Source: Phytohabitans sp037414955 (lineage in GTDB: Bacteria > Actinomycetota > Actinomycetes > Mycobacteriales > Micromonosporaceae). From it: a stretch of DNA of 64,000 nt. The stretch lies in contig JBBEWH010000007.1 in NCBI GenBank assembly GCA_037414955.1, positions 1-64,000 of the forward strand, given 5' to 3'. How positions within the stretch are numbered: the stretch's first letter is position 1; every line of letters begins with the position of its first letter. The notes beneath the pieces were generated by a model. That model saw only the letters and a list, made by a program, of their open reading frames with translations, was not told the origin of the DNA and made no database searches. Shown in pieces: positions 31,659 through 38,911 of the stretch. A program made the translations under genes and the position numbers.

Positions 31659-33059
31659 TTGGCCACCCTGCTCGACCAACGTGTGTACCGCGCTGGCCCG
31701 CTCGTCCGCCGCCTCGCGGCCGGCGGGTCCGATCTGGGGTCACAGCTCAAGGACGCGCTCGACCTGCCGCTCCGCGGCTACCTTCGGTCACTCGTGCCGG
31801 CGCCGGAAAGCGTGCCGAACCCGCACCGGTTACGGCTGGCGTCCGCGATGGAGCAGTACCTCCACCGGCACGGCGATCGCGACGTCGACGCCGTGTGCGA
31901 CGAGTTCCTGCGGGTGCCGATGATCCAGCAGGCGGACCATGCCAACCTGCTGCTGGACCACGAGACCTTCCTGAACAACTACCTGTACCACGCCGCGGCC
32001 CGCGAGGCCGGCGTACGTTTCGCGGTCACCTCGCAGTGCACCACGGTGAGCTGCTTGACGAGGCGCGCGCCGGTGCTCGGGCCGACCTTCCTGCGGACGC
32101 GCGGCGCGCTGTTCGGCGTCTTCCCGCTGTCCAAGACGACGCTGAAGAACGCGTCGTTCTGTTCCCTTCCAGGCCCGCTGACCATGACGTTCGACCAGAT
32201 CGAGGGCCCGCGCCACGACATCGACGCCGACCCGGTGCTGGGCCGGCTCGCGGGCCGCTCGGCACCGGATGCGCCGACCGCGTACCGCCAGGCGAACGAC
32301 GAGATCTGGCGCGGGCTGGCCGTCGACCACCAGGTGCGCCGGGTCGCGATCGACGAGTCGGTGGTGTCCGAGTGCATCGCCGCCCACCTCGGCGATCCGA
32401 GCAGCCCGGTGTTCCAGCTGCTCTTCGACCCGCGGGTGCGTGACACCTTCCTGGAGACCAAGCGCCGGCTGGTGCTGGATCCGACCAACCTCGCGGTCAA
32501 CCGGGCCGCTCCGGACTTCCTCTGGCTGCGGAAAGGGGCCCGCCTGCACCCCGTGGAACTGGTCGGCACGGGCGCGCGAGCCACCTGGGTCGTGGAGACC
32601 AACGGCGCTCCGCTGCCGGTGCCGATGGAGCCCGCGGCGGTGGCCGCCGCCTTCCGCGCCGGGGTCCTGCACGCCGACCGGATCCTCGCCTACCTCGTGC
32701 GGTGCCTGCTGCCCGGCGTCGTCGCGGTGGGCGGGACGAGCCAGCAGGACTACGTTCGGCTGTACCGCCGGATGCTGCTCGAAACCCACGCGGCGACGCC
32801 CTTCCTCGACCAGGCCGACGTGGCGCGGATATCGCGCGTCGACCTGAGCCGCGTCGGCGGCCGGCCACTGCTGGAGCTGCGTGGCGAGGCGCTCGACATG
32901 GTGCGGATGCTCGGGCCCGGCACCCGCCTCCGCGAGTTGGACGAGCAGTTCTTCGACCTGCCGGTCGGCGAGACCATCGGCGACCTGCGGTGCGTGCGGC
33001 ACATCGAACGAGCGATGGCGCCCCACGTCCCCGATCCAGGCATCGTCTACTGCCGTTAG
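31659..33059 (+). CDS. Unrecognised 466-residue protein
   Basis: I do not recognise this family. The protein is soluble, without a signal peptide or membrane helix. Conspicuous segments are LLLDHETFLNNYLYHAAARE (near residue 96), VTSQCTTVSCLTRRAP (near 122), GVFPLSKTTLKNASFCSLPG (near 152) and VVAVGGTSQQDYVRLYRRML (near 350). Cysteines cluster in the middle, and Lys/Thr-rich loops suggest a catalytic protein. TTG 31659 is preceded by GGAGGAACGCC, a good ribosome site. The gene follows cofE with an AT-rich gap and is followed by a leftward regulator. The segments and composition could indicate a natural-product or transferred gene, but this is speculation. Confidence 0.7.
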   Translation: MATLLDQRVYRAGPLVRRLAAGGSDLGSQLKDALDLPLRGYLRSLVPAPESVPNPHRLRLASAMEQYLHRHGDRDVDAVCDEFLRVPMIQQADHANLLLDHETFLNNYLYHAAAREAGVRFAVTSQCTTVSCLTRRAPVLGPTFLRTRGALFGVFPLSKTTLKNASFCSLPGPLTMTFDQIEGPRHDIDADPVLGRLAGRSAPDAPTAYRQANDEIWRGLAVDHQVRRVAIDESVVSECIAAHLGDPSSPVFQLLFDPRVRDTFLETKRRLVLDPTNLAVNRAAPDFLWLRKGARLHPVELVGTGARATWVVETNGAPLPVPMEPAAVAAAFRAGVLHADRILAYLVRCLLPGVVAVGGTSQQDYVRLYRRMLLETHAATPFLDQADVARISRVDLSRVGGRPLLELRGEALDMVRMLGPGTRLRELDEQFFDLPVGETIGDLRCVRHIERAMAPHVPDPGIVYCR

Positions 33060-33110
33060 AGCCTGTGTCGACGTGAGGGCTCCGGCCCCCACTGCGACAT
33101 GGGCCCTAGC

Positions 33111-33127
33111 AGGACGTCTTGGTCATG
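33111..33127. repeat. Family A half-element
   Basis: AGGACGTCTTGGTCATG resembles the right arm (AGGGACGCCTTGATCATG) with several substitutions and no left arm. The convergent regulator gene takes its stop codon from this piece (complement of 33123-33125). Confidence 0.55.
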
Positions 33128-34103
33128 AGGAGTTGAGGAGGGCGCGGCCGAGCGGGGTCAGCGTATGTAGCACGGTGTTGGCCTCGCGCCGGCTGACCAG
33201 CAGCCCGGCCTCGCGCAGCACGGTGGCGTGCTGGCTCGCCGCCGCCGGCGAGATGCTGAGCCGCCGGGCGATCTCACCGGTCGACCCGCCGTCGCCGACC
33301 ACGTCCAGCACGAGGGCCCGGGTGCGCCCCATCAACGAGGCCAACGCGGCCCCGCCGCCCGACCGGTCCGACAGCGCGGCGAGCCGATCAACGGGGTATA
33401 CCAGCACCGGGGGCAGCGTGGGGTCGACCAGCGCGACCGGCGTGCGGGCGCAGAAGAACGCCGGCACCAGCGTCAGCCCCCGGCCGTCGAGGTGCAGCTC
33501 GCGGTCGGTCGGGTAGTCGTGCACCTCCAGCACGCCCGACCGCCACCGGATGCTCGGCCGGAGCCCGGCGAGCAGCCCCTCGGTGCCCCCGTCGAGCAGG
33601 CTGCGCGCTCGCGCCGCCCGATCGGCCGCCACCGCCGCCTGCACCGCCGCCCAGTACGGCGCGACCACGAGCTCCTGGTAGCGCCGCATCGACTCGGCCA
33701 GGCGCTGGACGGCGTCGCGGTCGCCGTTCGCCAGCCCGCGCGCGGTGGCCGGCAGCGCGCGCTCCGCCGCCACCAGGCTCAGGTCGCGCTGGAGGCTCTT
33801 CGCCGGCGTGGCGCGGATGGCATCCAGGCCCGCCTCGAACCCGTGGGCGCTGTCGGACGGGGTAAGGAAGTCCGGGAAGTAGCCCTTCGGCGGGTTGATC
33901 GCGAAGAAGAGCCGCATGCTGGCGGCGCCGCCGTCGCGGCGCAGCCGGCCACGGGCGTCCTGCCCCCAGCGGGCCAGCGTGGGCTCGCGCACACGGTTAC
34001 GCAACACGTGCAGGCTCAGCACGGTTTCCCATACCGGGTCAGCTCCTGGCGCGACCCGGGTCCGGGCGATGTCGTCGTTGGTGAAGACGATTCGCAGCAT
34101 CAC
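33123..34103 (-). CDS. ArsR-like winged-helix regulator with long N-terminal domain
   Basis: The protein has 326 residues. The C-terminus carries an ArsR-type winged helix: RRLSISPAAASQHATVLREA (near residues 282-301) as the recognition region, then GLLVSRREANTVLHTLTPLG as the wing. The N-terminal 230 residues resemble the DUF5937 type found in actinobacterial regulators (VWETVLSLHVLRNR, DYPTDRELHLDGRGLTLVPAFFC). The ligand is unknown. The start is GTG 34103 or the adjacent ATG 34100. The neighbouring 466-residue gene is convergent, and a target cannot be assigned. The stop codon comes from a decayed family A element. Confidence 0.85.
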   Translation of the reverse strand: MMLRIVFTNDDIARTRVAPGADPVWETVLSLHVLRNRVREPTLARWGQDARGRLRRDGGAASMRLFFAINPPKGYFPDFLTPSDSAHGFEAGLDAIRATPAKSLQRDLSLVAAERALPATARGLANGDRDAVQRLAESMRRYQELVVAPYWAAVQAAVAADRAARARSLLDGGTEGLLAGLRPSIRWRSGVLEVHDYPTDRELHLDGRGLTLVPAFFCARTPVALVDPTLPPVLVYPVDRLAALSDRSGGGAALASLMGRTRALVLDVVGDGGSTGEIARRLSISPAAASQHATVLREAGLLVSRREANTVLHTLTPLGRALLNSS

Positions 34104-34310
34104 GGTCTCCCGCAGGCGGCAGATCGCAACTGTACCGGTTCAATGGTGACGTGCGTGTTTCGGCGAGCGCTGAAATTGGTCGACTGTTGTCCACTACGGC
34201 CGGCATGCTCGTCAGGGGGCTGGGGAGGTGCCACCACGCCCGGGCGGCGATTCACTACGAGGGTCTGCGGGCCACGGTCCGCGGGAGTGTTGTCGCCCGG
34301 GCGCACACCA

Positions 34311-34374
34311 CGCCGATCTTGCGATGCTCAGGTTCCATATCGGACATATGGGCATGACGAATGCAAGATCGGCG
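34311..34374. repeat. Family C element, copy 2
   Basis: CGCCGATCTTGC (34311-34322) pairs with GCAAGATCGGCG (34363-34374). On the complementary strand the interior reads CGTCATGCCCATATG, then CCGATATGGAACCTGA, closely matching copy 1 at 24008-24075. The conserved asymmetric interior shows this is a discrete 64-68 bp element, not just a hairpin. It lies about 10 bp past a gene end (stop 34386) in an otherwise featureless 280-bp gap. Confidence 0.8.
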
Positions 34375-34385
34375 GGTTAAGCGGG

Positions 34386-35408
34386 TTAGTGGGCCCAGAG
34401 GGCTACGCGGTGGTCTTCGTCGGTTACGTAGAAGCCCTCGGCTAGGCCTTCTACGTTGTGGAACGGGGCTAGGTCGGCCACCAGCTCCGCCTCGGCCTCG
34501 TGGGCGGTGGGGGACAGGTGGAAGCGGATGTGGCGGCTGGTCACGTCGCCACCGGCCGGATGGTCGTCGAGCAGCACCGACCCCTTGCCGAGCGCGTCGA
34601 TCGAGCCGATCACCGCGTCGTACCCGCCGTCCGGGCCCTCGGTCAGCGCGCGGAAGCCGGTGAGCTGGCCGGGTGGCGTGACCCCGGTCACCGCGTAGGC
34701 GCGGACCACCGCTGGCCAGGTGCGCGCGTCCGCGTCGAACATGCCGTCGACGCCGGCGATCTCGACGACGATCGGCTCGCCCCGGTCGGTGACCGGATAG
34801 CGCAGCCCCAGCAGCAGCGTGCCGGCCGGCGTGAACACCGCGCCCTCCACGTTGAGCGGCGCGTCGCCCGGCACGAGTCGGGTCACCCAGCTCTTCTCCC
34901 GCAGCGTGCCCCGGTCGATGGTCTCCACGAGGAACCGGCCGCGCACCCGGTCGCCCGGCGGCAGCGTCTGGAGCTCAGCGGCCGCGAGCGCGTCGTTGAC
35001 CGCGCGGTGCAGGCGGAACTGGTTGCGCACGATCTCCAGCCGGGCCGCACCGGGCCGGCCGGCGTCGGCCTCCCGGAAGCGTGCGAAGAACGCCCGCTTC
35101 GGCCGCAGCGGTCCGCCTTTCGAGCCGAAGTGCGATCCCACGACGTACACCCAGCCGTCGCGCCGGGCCAGCGCCTCGCCGTCTTCGGTCCGGCCGGTCT
35201 CGTCGCCGGCGGCGAACGCCGCGTGGTGAGCGGACCAGCGCCCGTCAGTGCCCTGCACGAGCAGGGCGAGGCACTGTTCGACCGAGCCTTCGTCGAGCAC
35301 CGTCCAGAACGCGCGGCGCGCGTCGTGCGCGGCCAGCACCTCGGGCGCGCGTACCGGCAGGAGGTCGCTGGCCTCGTTGCCCCCGACCGAGAGCTCGACC
35401 GCCTTCAT
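34386..35408 (-). CDS. DUF3616-like protein (beta-propeller/esterase-like)
   Basis: The 340-residue protein resembles DUF3616 proteins: GNEASDLLPVRAPEVLAAHD, DGWVYVVGSHFGSKGG, APLNVEGAVFTPAGTLLLGL, then FHNVEGLAEGFYVTDEDHRV at the C-terminus. The repeated NVEG motifs and beta-strand pattern suggest a propeller similar to phytase-like or SdiA-regulated proteins. There is no signal peptide, so it is presumably cytoplasmic; its reaction is unknown. It stands alone between a family C element and a family A palindrome. Confidence 0.65.
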   Translation of the reverse strand: MKAVELSVGGNEASDLLPVRAPEVLAAHDARRAFWTVLDEGSVEQCLALLVQGTDGRWSAHHAAFAAGDETGRTEDGEALARRDGWVYVVGSHFGSKGGPLRPKRAFFARFREADAGRPGAARLEIVRNQFRLHRAVNDALAAAELQTLPPGDRVRGRFLVETIDRGTLREKSWVTRLVPGDAPLNVEGAVFTPAGTLLLGLRYPVTDRGEPIVVEIAGVDGMFDADARTWPAVVRAYAVTGVTPPGQLTGFRALTEGPDGGYDAVIGSIDALGKGSVLLDDHPAGGDVTSRHIRFHLSPTAHEAEAELVADLAPFHNVEGLAEGFYVTDEDHRVALWAH

Positions 35409-35418
35409 CGCACACCCT

Positions 35419-35474
35419 CATGATCAGGGCGTCCCTCACGTAGCTCTAACGACTTGAAGGACGCCCTGATCATG
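35419..35474. repeat. Family A palindrome, copy 9 (compensated variant)
   Basis: The left arm reads CATGATCAGGGCGTCC (35419-35434) and the right arm GGACGCCCTGATCATG (35459-35474): AAGG has become AGGG on the left and CCTT has become CCCT on the right. This paired change preserves the stem and is strong evidence that the structure matters. It lies between co-directional leftward genes. Confidence 0.9.
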
Positions 35475-35494
35475 GGAAAGGAATGATCCATAAC

Positions 35495-36595
35495 TCAAAC
35501 GTAGCCGTCGTCGCCCCGCGCCTTGAGCTCGTCGACCAGCTTCTTGACCTCCTGCGCGCGGTCCCGCGGGCACACCAGCACGGCGTCCGGCGTGTCCACC
35601 ACGATCAGATCGTGTATCCCGAGCGTCGCGATCAACCGGCCGCCCTGCGGCACCACCACCACGCCGGTCGAGTCGTGCAGCAGCACGCCGGGCTTCTCGC
35701 CGGCCGGGTCGCCGCCCACCACCACGTTGCCCGCGGCGTCACCGGGCAGCACGTCGCCGAGCGTGTGGAAGTCGCCGACGTCGTTCCAGCCGAAGTCGCC
35801 GGGCACCGTGCCGACCAGACCGGCGGCCGCCGCGCCCTCCATCACCGCGTAGTCGACGGAGATCTTCGGCAGCGTGGGCCACATCTCGGCCAGCACCTCG
35901 TCGCGCGCCGGGGTCTCCCAGGCGTCCGCGATCCGGGACAGACCGGCGTGCATCCCCGGCTGCTGGCGGGCCAGCTCGTCGAGGAACGCGTCGACCCGCC
36001 ACACGAACATGCTGGCGTTCCAGTAGTACCGGCCGGACTCGACATAGGACACCGCCACGTCGTGCGCCGGCTTCTCCTTGAACTCCTCGACCATGCGCAT
36101 CGGGCCGCCGTCGACCACGCCGCCGCACTGGAGGTATCCGTATCCGGTCTCCGGTCTGGTCGGTGTGATGCCGACCGTCATCAGCAGGCCCCGTTCGGCG
36201 CCGGCCACCGCCTGGCGCACGGCGGCGCCGTAGCGCTCCGGGTCGGCGATGAGGTGGTCGGCGGCGAACGAGCCCATCACCGCGCGCGGCTCGCGCCGCG
36301 CGATGATTGCGGCGGCCAGCGCGATCGCCGCGCAGGAGTCGCGCGGCGAGGGCTCGACCAGGATGTTCTCCTCGGGCAGGCCGGTGAGCTGGCGCGCCAC
36401 CGCGGCGGCGTGGGAGATCCCGGTCACCACGAGGATCCGCTCCGGTGTGGTCAACGGCGCCAGCCGCGCCACCGTCGCCTGGAGCAACGACGCGGCCGAG
36501 CCGGTGAGCGGGTGCAGGAACTTAGGGTGACCGGAGCGAGACAGCGGCCAGAGGCGCGTACCGCTGCCACCTGCCGGAATGACGGCGAAGAGCAT
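35495..36595 (-). CDS. manC: Mannose-1-phosphate guanylyltransferase
   Basis: The 366-residue protein makes GDP-mannose from mannose-1-phosphate and GTP, the donor for mannosylation of lipids, glycans and proteins. The nucleotide-binding start is FAVIPAGGSGTRLWPLSRSG with HPKFLHPL, then FAADHLIADPERYGAAV (near residue 108), GYGYLQCGG and EFKEKPAHDVAV (near 160), and AVMEGAAAAGLVGTVPGDFGWNDVGDF written here as two parts near 245. It corresponds to Rv3264c and completes the route begun by ManA and the HAD protein at 3.7-7.9 kb. A glycosyltransferase gene lies 36 bp upstream in the same direction. Confidence 0.95.
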   Translation of the reverse strand: MLFAVIPAGGSGTRLWPLSRSGHPKFLHPLTGSAASLLQATVARLAPLTTPERILVVTGISHAAAVARQLTGLPEENILVEPSPRDSCAAIALAAAIIARREPRAVMGSFAADHLIADPERYGAAVRQAVAGAERGLLMTVGITPTRPETGYGYLQCGGVVDGGPMRMVEEFKEKPAHDVAVSYVESGRYYWNASMFVWRVDAFLDELARQQPGMHAGLSRIADAWETPARDEVLAEMWPTLPKISVDYAVMEGAAAAGLVGTVPGDFGWNDVGDFHTLGDVLPGDAAGNVVVGGDPAGEKPGVLLHDSTGVVVVPQGGRLIATLGIHDLIVVDTPDAVLVCPRDRAQEVKKLVDELKARGDDGYV

Positions 36596-36631
36596 CAGTC
36601 AATTCTGCCCTGTCCGTGACGTAGCGCACGG

Positions 36632-37777
36632 TCAGGTCGCGGCGCGGCGCCAGGCGGCGACGTGCACCTCGGCGCTGGACTCCCAGGTGAACTCCTTGGC
36701 CCGGTCGAATCCGGCCTTGGCCAGAGCGAGCCGGCGGGCCTCGTCGTCGAGCAGCGCGCCCAGGTCGGTGGCGATCTGGGTGGGGTCCTCGCTGGTGTAC
36801 GCCACCGCGTCGCCGCCCACCTCGGGCAGCGACAGCCGGGGCGTGGTCAGCACCGGCGTGGCACAGGCCATCGCCTCCAGGATCGGCAGGCCGAACCCCT
36901 CACCGTAGGACGGGTAGGCCGCCACCAGGGCACCGCCGAGGAAGCCGGGCAGGTCGGCGTAGCGCAGGTAGCCCGGGCGAAGCAGCCGCAGGTGCGCCGG
37001 CACCTCGGCCACCGCGCGGTCGATGTCGTCGTCGTGGCCCTGACCACCGGCGATCACGAGGGCCGGCGGGTCGGTGCGATCACGCACCGCCTGCGCCCAG
37101 CCCCGCACCAGGTTCGGCACGTTCTTGCGCGGCTCCTTGGCGCCGAGGAACGCGACGTATCCGCTGCCGCCCAGCCCGAGCCGGGCCCGGACCCGCGCTT
37201 TCTCCTCATCGGAGGGCGGGTGGAACGCGGCGTGGTCGACGCCGTGGTAGGCCACGTCGATGCTGGTCGGATCGGCGTCGAGCAGCCGGATCAGCTCGTC
37301 GCGGGTGGCCTTGCTCGGCACGATCACCCGGTCGGCGCGGCGCAGCGCCGTCTTGATGGCGCTGCGGAAGAACGTACGGCGCGATTTGTCGTAGTGCTCC
37401 GGCTCGGTGAAGAACGTCGCGTCGTGCACGGTGACGGTCACCGGGCATCCGGCGCGCAGCGGACAGGTGTAGAACGGCGAGTGCAGCACCTGGGCGCCCA
37501 CCTGCTGGGCGAGCAGCGGAAGGCCGGTCTGCTCCCAGGCCAGCCGGGCGGGCCGGTGCGCGACCGCGGCGGGCGCCGCGATCACCTCGGCGGCGGGCAG
37601 CATGCGCGAATATCGTTCGGTGTCCGTGCGCAGGGCCACCACGGCGAGCTCGATGCGGGTGCCGATCACCTTGCCGAGCGCGCCGAGCAGGCCGTCGACG
37701 TATCTCCCGACTCCACCCCGGTCGGCTGGGACACTCGTAGCGTCGACGAGCACGCGGGGCGGGCTACCGGCGGTCAC
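36632..37777 (-). CDS. Glycosyltransferase family 4 protein
   Basis: This 381-residue GT-B enzyme starts PPRVLVDATSVPADRGGVGR with YVDGLL. Donor-domain motifs are VAFLGAKEPRKNVPNLVRGW (near residue 205) and YPSYGEGFGLPILEAMACAT (near 293), containing the E-x7-E nucleotide-sugar site. VTVHDATFFTEPEHYDKSRR lies near 115. It probably uses GDP-mannose made by the adjacent manC, though the acceptor is unknown. The location parallels Rv3265c (wbbL1 rhamnosyltransferase), but the family seems different. The start is GTG 37777, preceded by GAGGAGTCATCCC. Confidence 0.9.
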   Translation of the reverse strand: MTAGSPPRVLVDATSVPADRGGVGRYVDGLLGALGKVIGTRIELAVVALRTDTERYSRMLPAAEVIAAPAAVAHRPARLAWEQTGLPLLAQQVGAQVLHSPFYTCPLRAGCPVTVTVHDATFFTEPEHYDKSRRTFFRSAIKTALRRADRVIVPSKATRDELIRLLDADPTSIDVAYHGVDHAAFHPPSDEEKARVRARLGLGGSGYVAFLGAKEPRKNVPNLVRGWAQAVRDRTDPPALVIAGGQGHDDDIDRAVAEVPAHLRLLRPGYLRYADLPGFLGGALVAAYPSYGEGFGLPILEAMACATPVLTTPRLSLPEVGGDAVAYTSEDPTQIATDLGALLDDEARRLALAKAGFDRAKEFTWESSAEVHVAAWRRAAT

Positions 37778-37886
37778 GGGATGACTCCTCGGGTTGTTGT
37801 CTTGTGTCTAACAACACTTACGTAGAGCCTACGCCGATCGGATCGGCGATCGTTGTCTACGACGCGACGCGAGGAGGGTACGCACG

Positions 37887-38528
37887 TTGCTCGTCGAGGA
37901 TCCGACACAGCCGGTATTCACGTGGTACGACGACGTGACCGGCGAGCGCATCGAGCTCTCCGGCGCGACGCTGGAGAACTGGGTCGCCAAGACCGCCAAC
38001 CTCCTGGTGGACGGCCTCGGCCTCGGGCCGGGCGACCGGGCGGCGGTGCTGCTGCCGCCGCACTGGCAGACCGCCGCCGTGCTGCTGGGCTGCCGGGCGG
38101 CGGGCCTCGCGGTCGACACCGGCGCGGGCGCCGTCGACGTCGTGTTCGCCGCCGCGGACCGGGTTGACGAAGCTCGGGTACGGGTCGCGGGCGACCGCTT
38201 CGTGCTGGGTCTCGCCCCGATGGCCCTGCCCATGCGATCGGTGCCGGAGGGCTTCGCGGATTTCGTGCTCGAGGTGCGCGGCTACGGCGATCGGTTCGCC
38301 GGACCGCCCGCGCCGCCGGTGGACGATGGGGCCCAGGAGCGCGCCGCCGCGCTCGGCATCCGGAAGGGCGACCGGGTGCTGATCGACGCGGCCGTCCACC
38401 CGGATCCGCTGGACTGGCTCTTCACGCCGCTCGCCGCCGGCGCCACCGTCGTGCTCTGTGGACATCTCGACCGCGCCAAGCTGCCCAGCCGGGTGTCGGC
38501 CGAGCGGGTCACAGCTGAGCTGGTATGA
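37887..38528 (+). CDS. TIGR03089 family protein
   Basis: This 213-residue protein resembles a shortened AMP-binding (acyl-CoA synthetase) domain: FTWYDDVTGERIELSGATLE, GLGPGDRAAVLLPPHWQTAA, VVLCGHLDRAKL. It lacks the adenylation core motifs, so it is unlikely to be an active ligase. The actinobacterial family is unexplained; Rv3268 is the positional counterpart. TTG 37887 is preceded by GAGGAGGGTACGCACG. Its last 20 bp overlap the 3' end of the convergent small gene at 38509-38865. Confidence 0.85.
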   Translation: MLVEDPTQPVFTWYDDVTGERIELSGATLENWVAKTANLLVDGLGLGPGDRAAVLLPPHWQTAAVLLGCRAAGLAVDTGAGAVDVVFAAADRVDEARVRVAGDRFVLGLAPMALPMRSVPEGFADFVLEVRGYGDRFAGPPAPPVDDGAQERAAALGIRKGDRVLIDAAVHPDPLDWLFTPLAAGATVVLCGHLDRAKLPSRVSAERVTAELV

Positions 38529-38865
38529 CCTCGCGCAGCGCGTCCTGGTCGGTCACCACGAAGAAGGCGGCCCGGTCGCCCAGCCAGGGCCGGCCGGCCA
38601 CCTCCTCGGCGGAGAGCACCGACTGCTGGATGTTCAGGATCACGTAGCGGGACCCGTCCGGGTTGCCGCCCCGCCAGTCCGGCCCGTACAGCGCGTCGAC
38701 GAGGCGGTCCAGCCGCTCGGGTGCCAGCACCCCGCCGCGCAGCCAGCTGGCCGGCAGCCGGTACCAGAACGTGCGGGTGACCTTCGCCAACGGGTTGACG
38801 GCATGATTGCCGTCGATCCAGACCCCGAGGGTGTCGGTGATGGTCAGCCGGAGATACACGCTCAC
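38509..38865 (-). CDS. Small conserved protein of unknown function
   Basis: This 118-residue protein, SVYLRLTITDTLGVWIDGNH onward, is rich in beta and aromatic residues (VTRTFWYRLPASWLRG, RYVILNIQQSVLSAEEV). No family is recognised and no signal peptide or membrane helix is present. It is convergent with and overlaps the TIGR03089 gene by 20 bp, and is followed in the same direction by the acetoacetyl-CoA synthetase gene, whose stop is at 38912. The start is at 38865. Confidence 0.6.
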   Translation of the reverse strand: MSVYLRLTITDTLGVWIDGNHAVNPLAKVTRTFWYRLPASWLRGGVLAPERLDRLVDALYGPDWRGGNPDGSRYVILNIQQSVLSAEEVAGRPWLGDRAAFFVVTDQDALREVIPAQL

Positions 38866-38911
38866 GCCGATTGGACGCGCGAGCCTCCCTCGATCGTTGT
38901 CCGCCGAATCG

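Noticed and set aside
34104..34310. Possible small gene between the ArsR-like regulator and the family C element
   Set aside because: Short frames exist, but none has a ribosome site, coding bias or a recognisable product.
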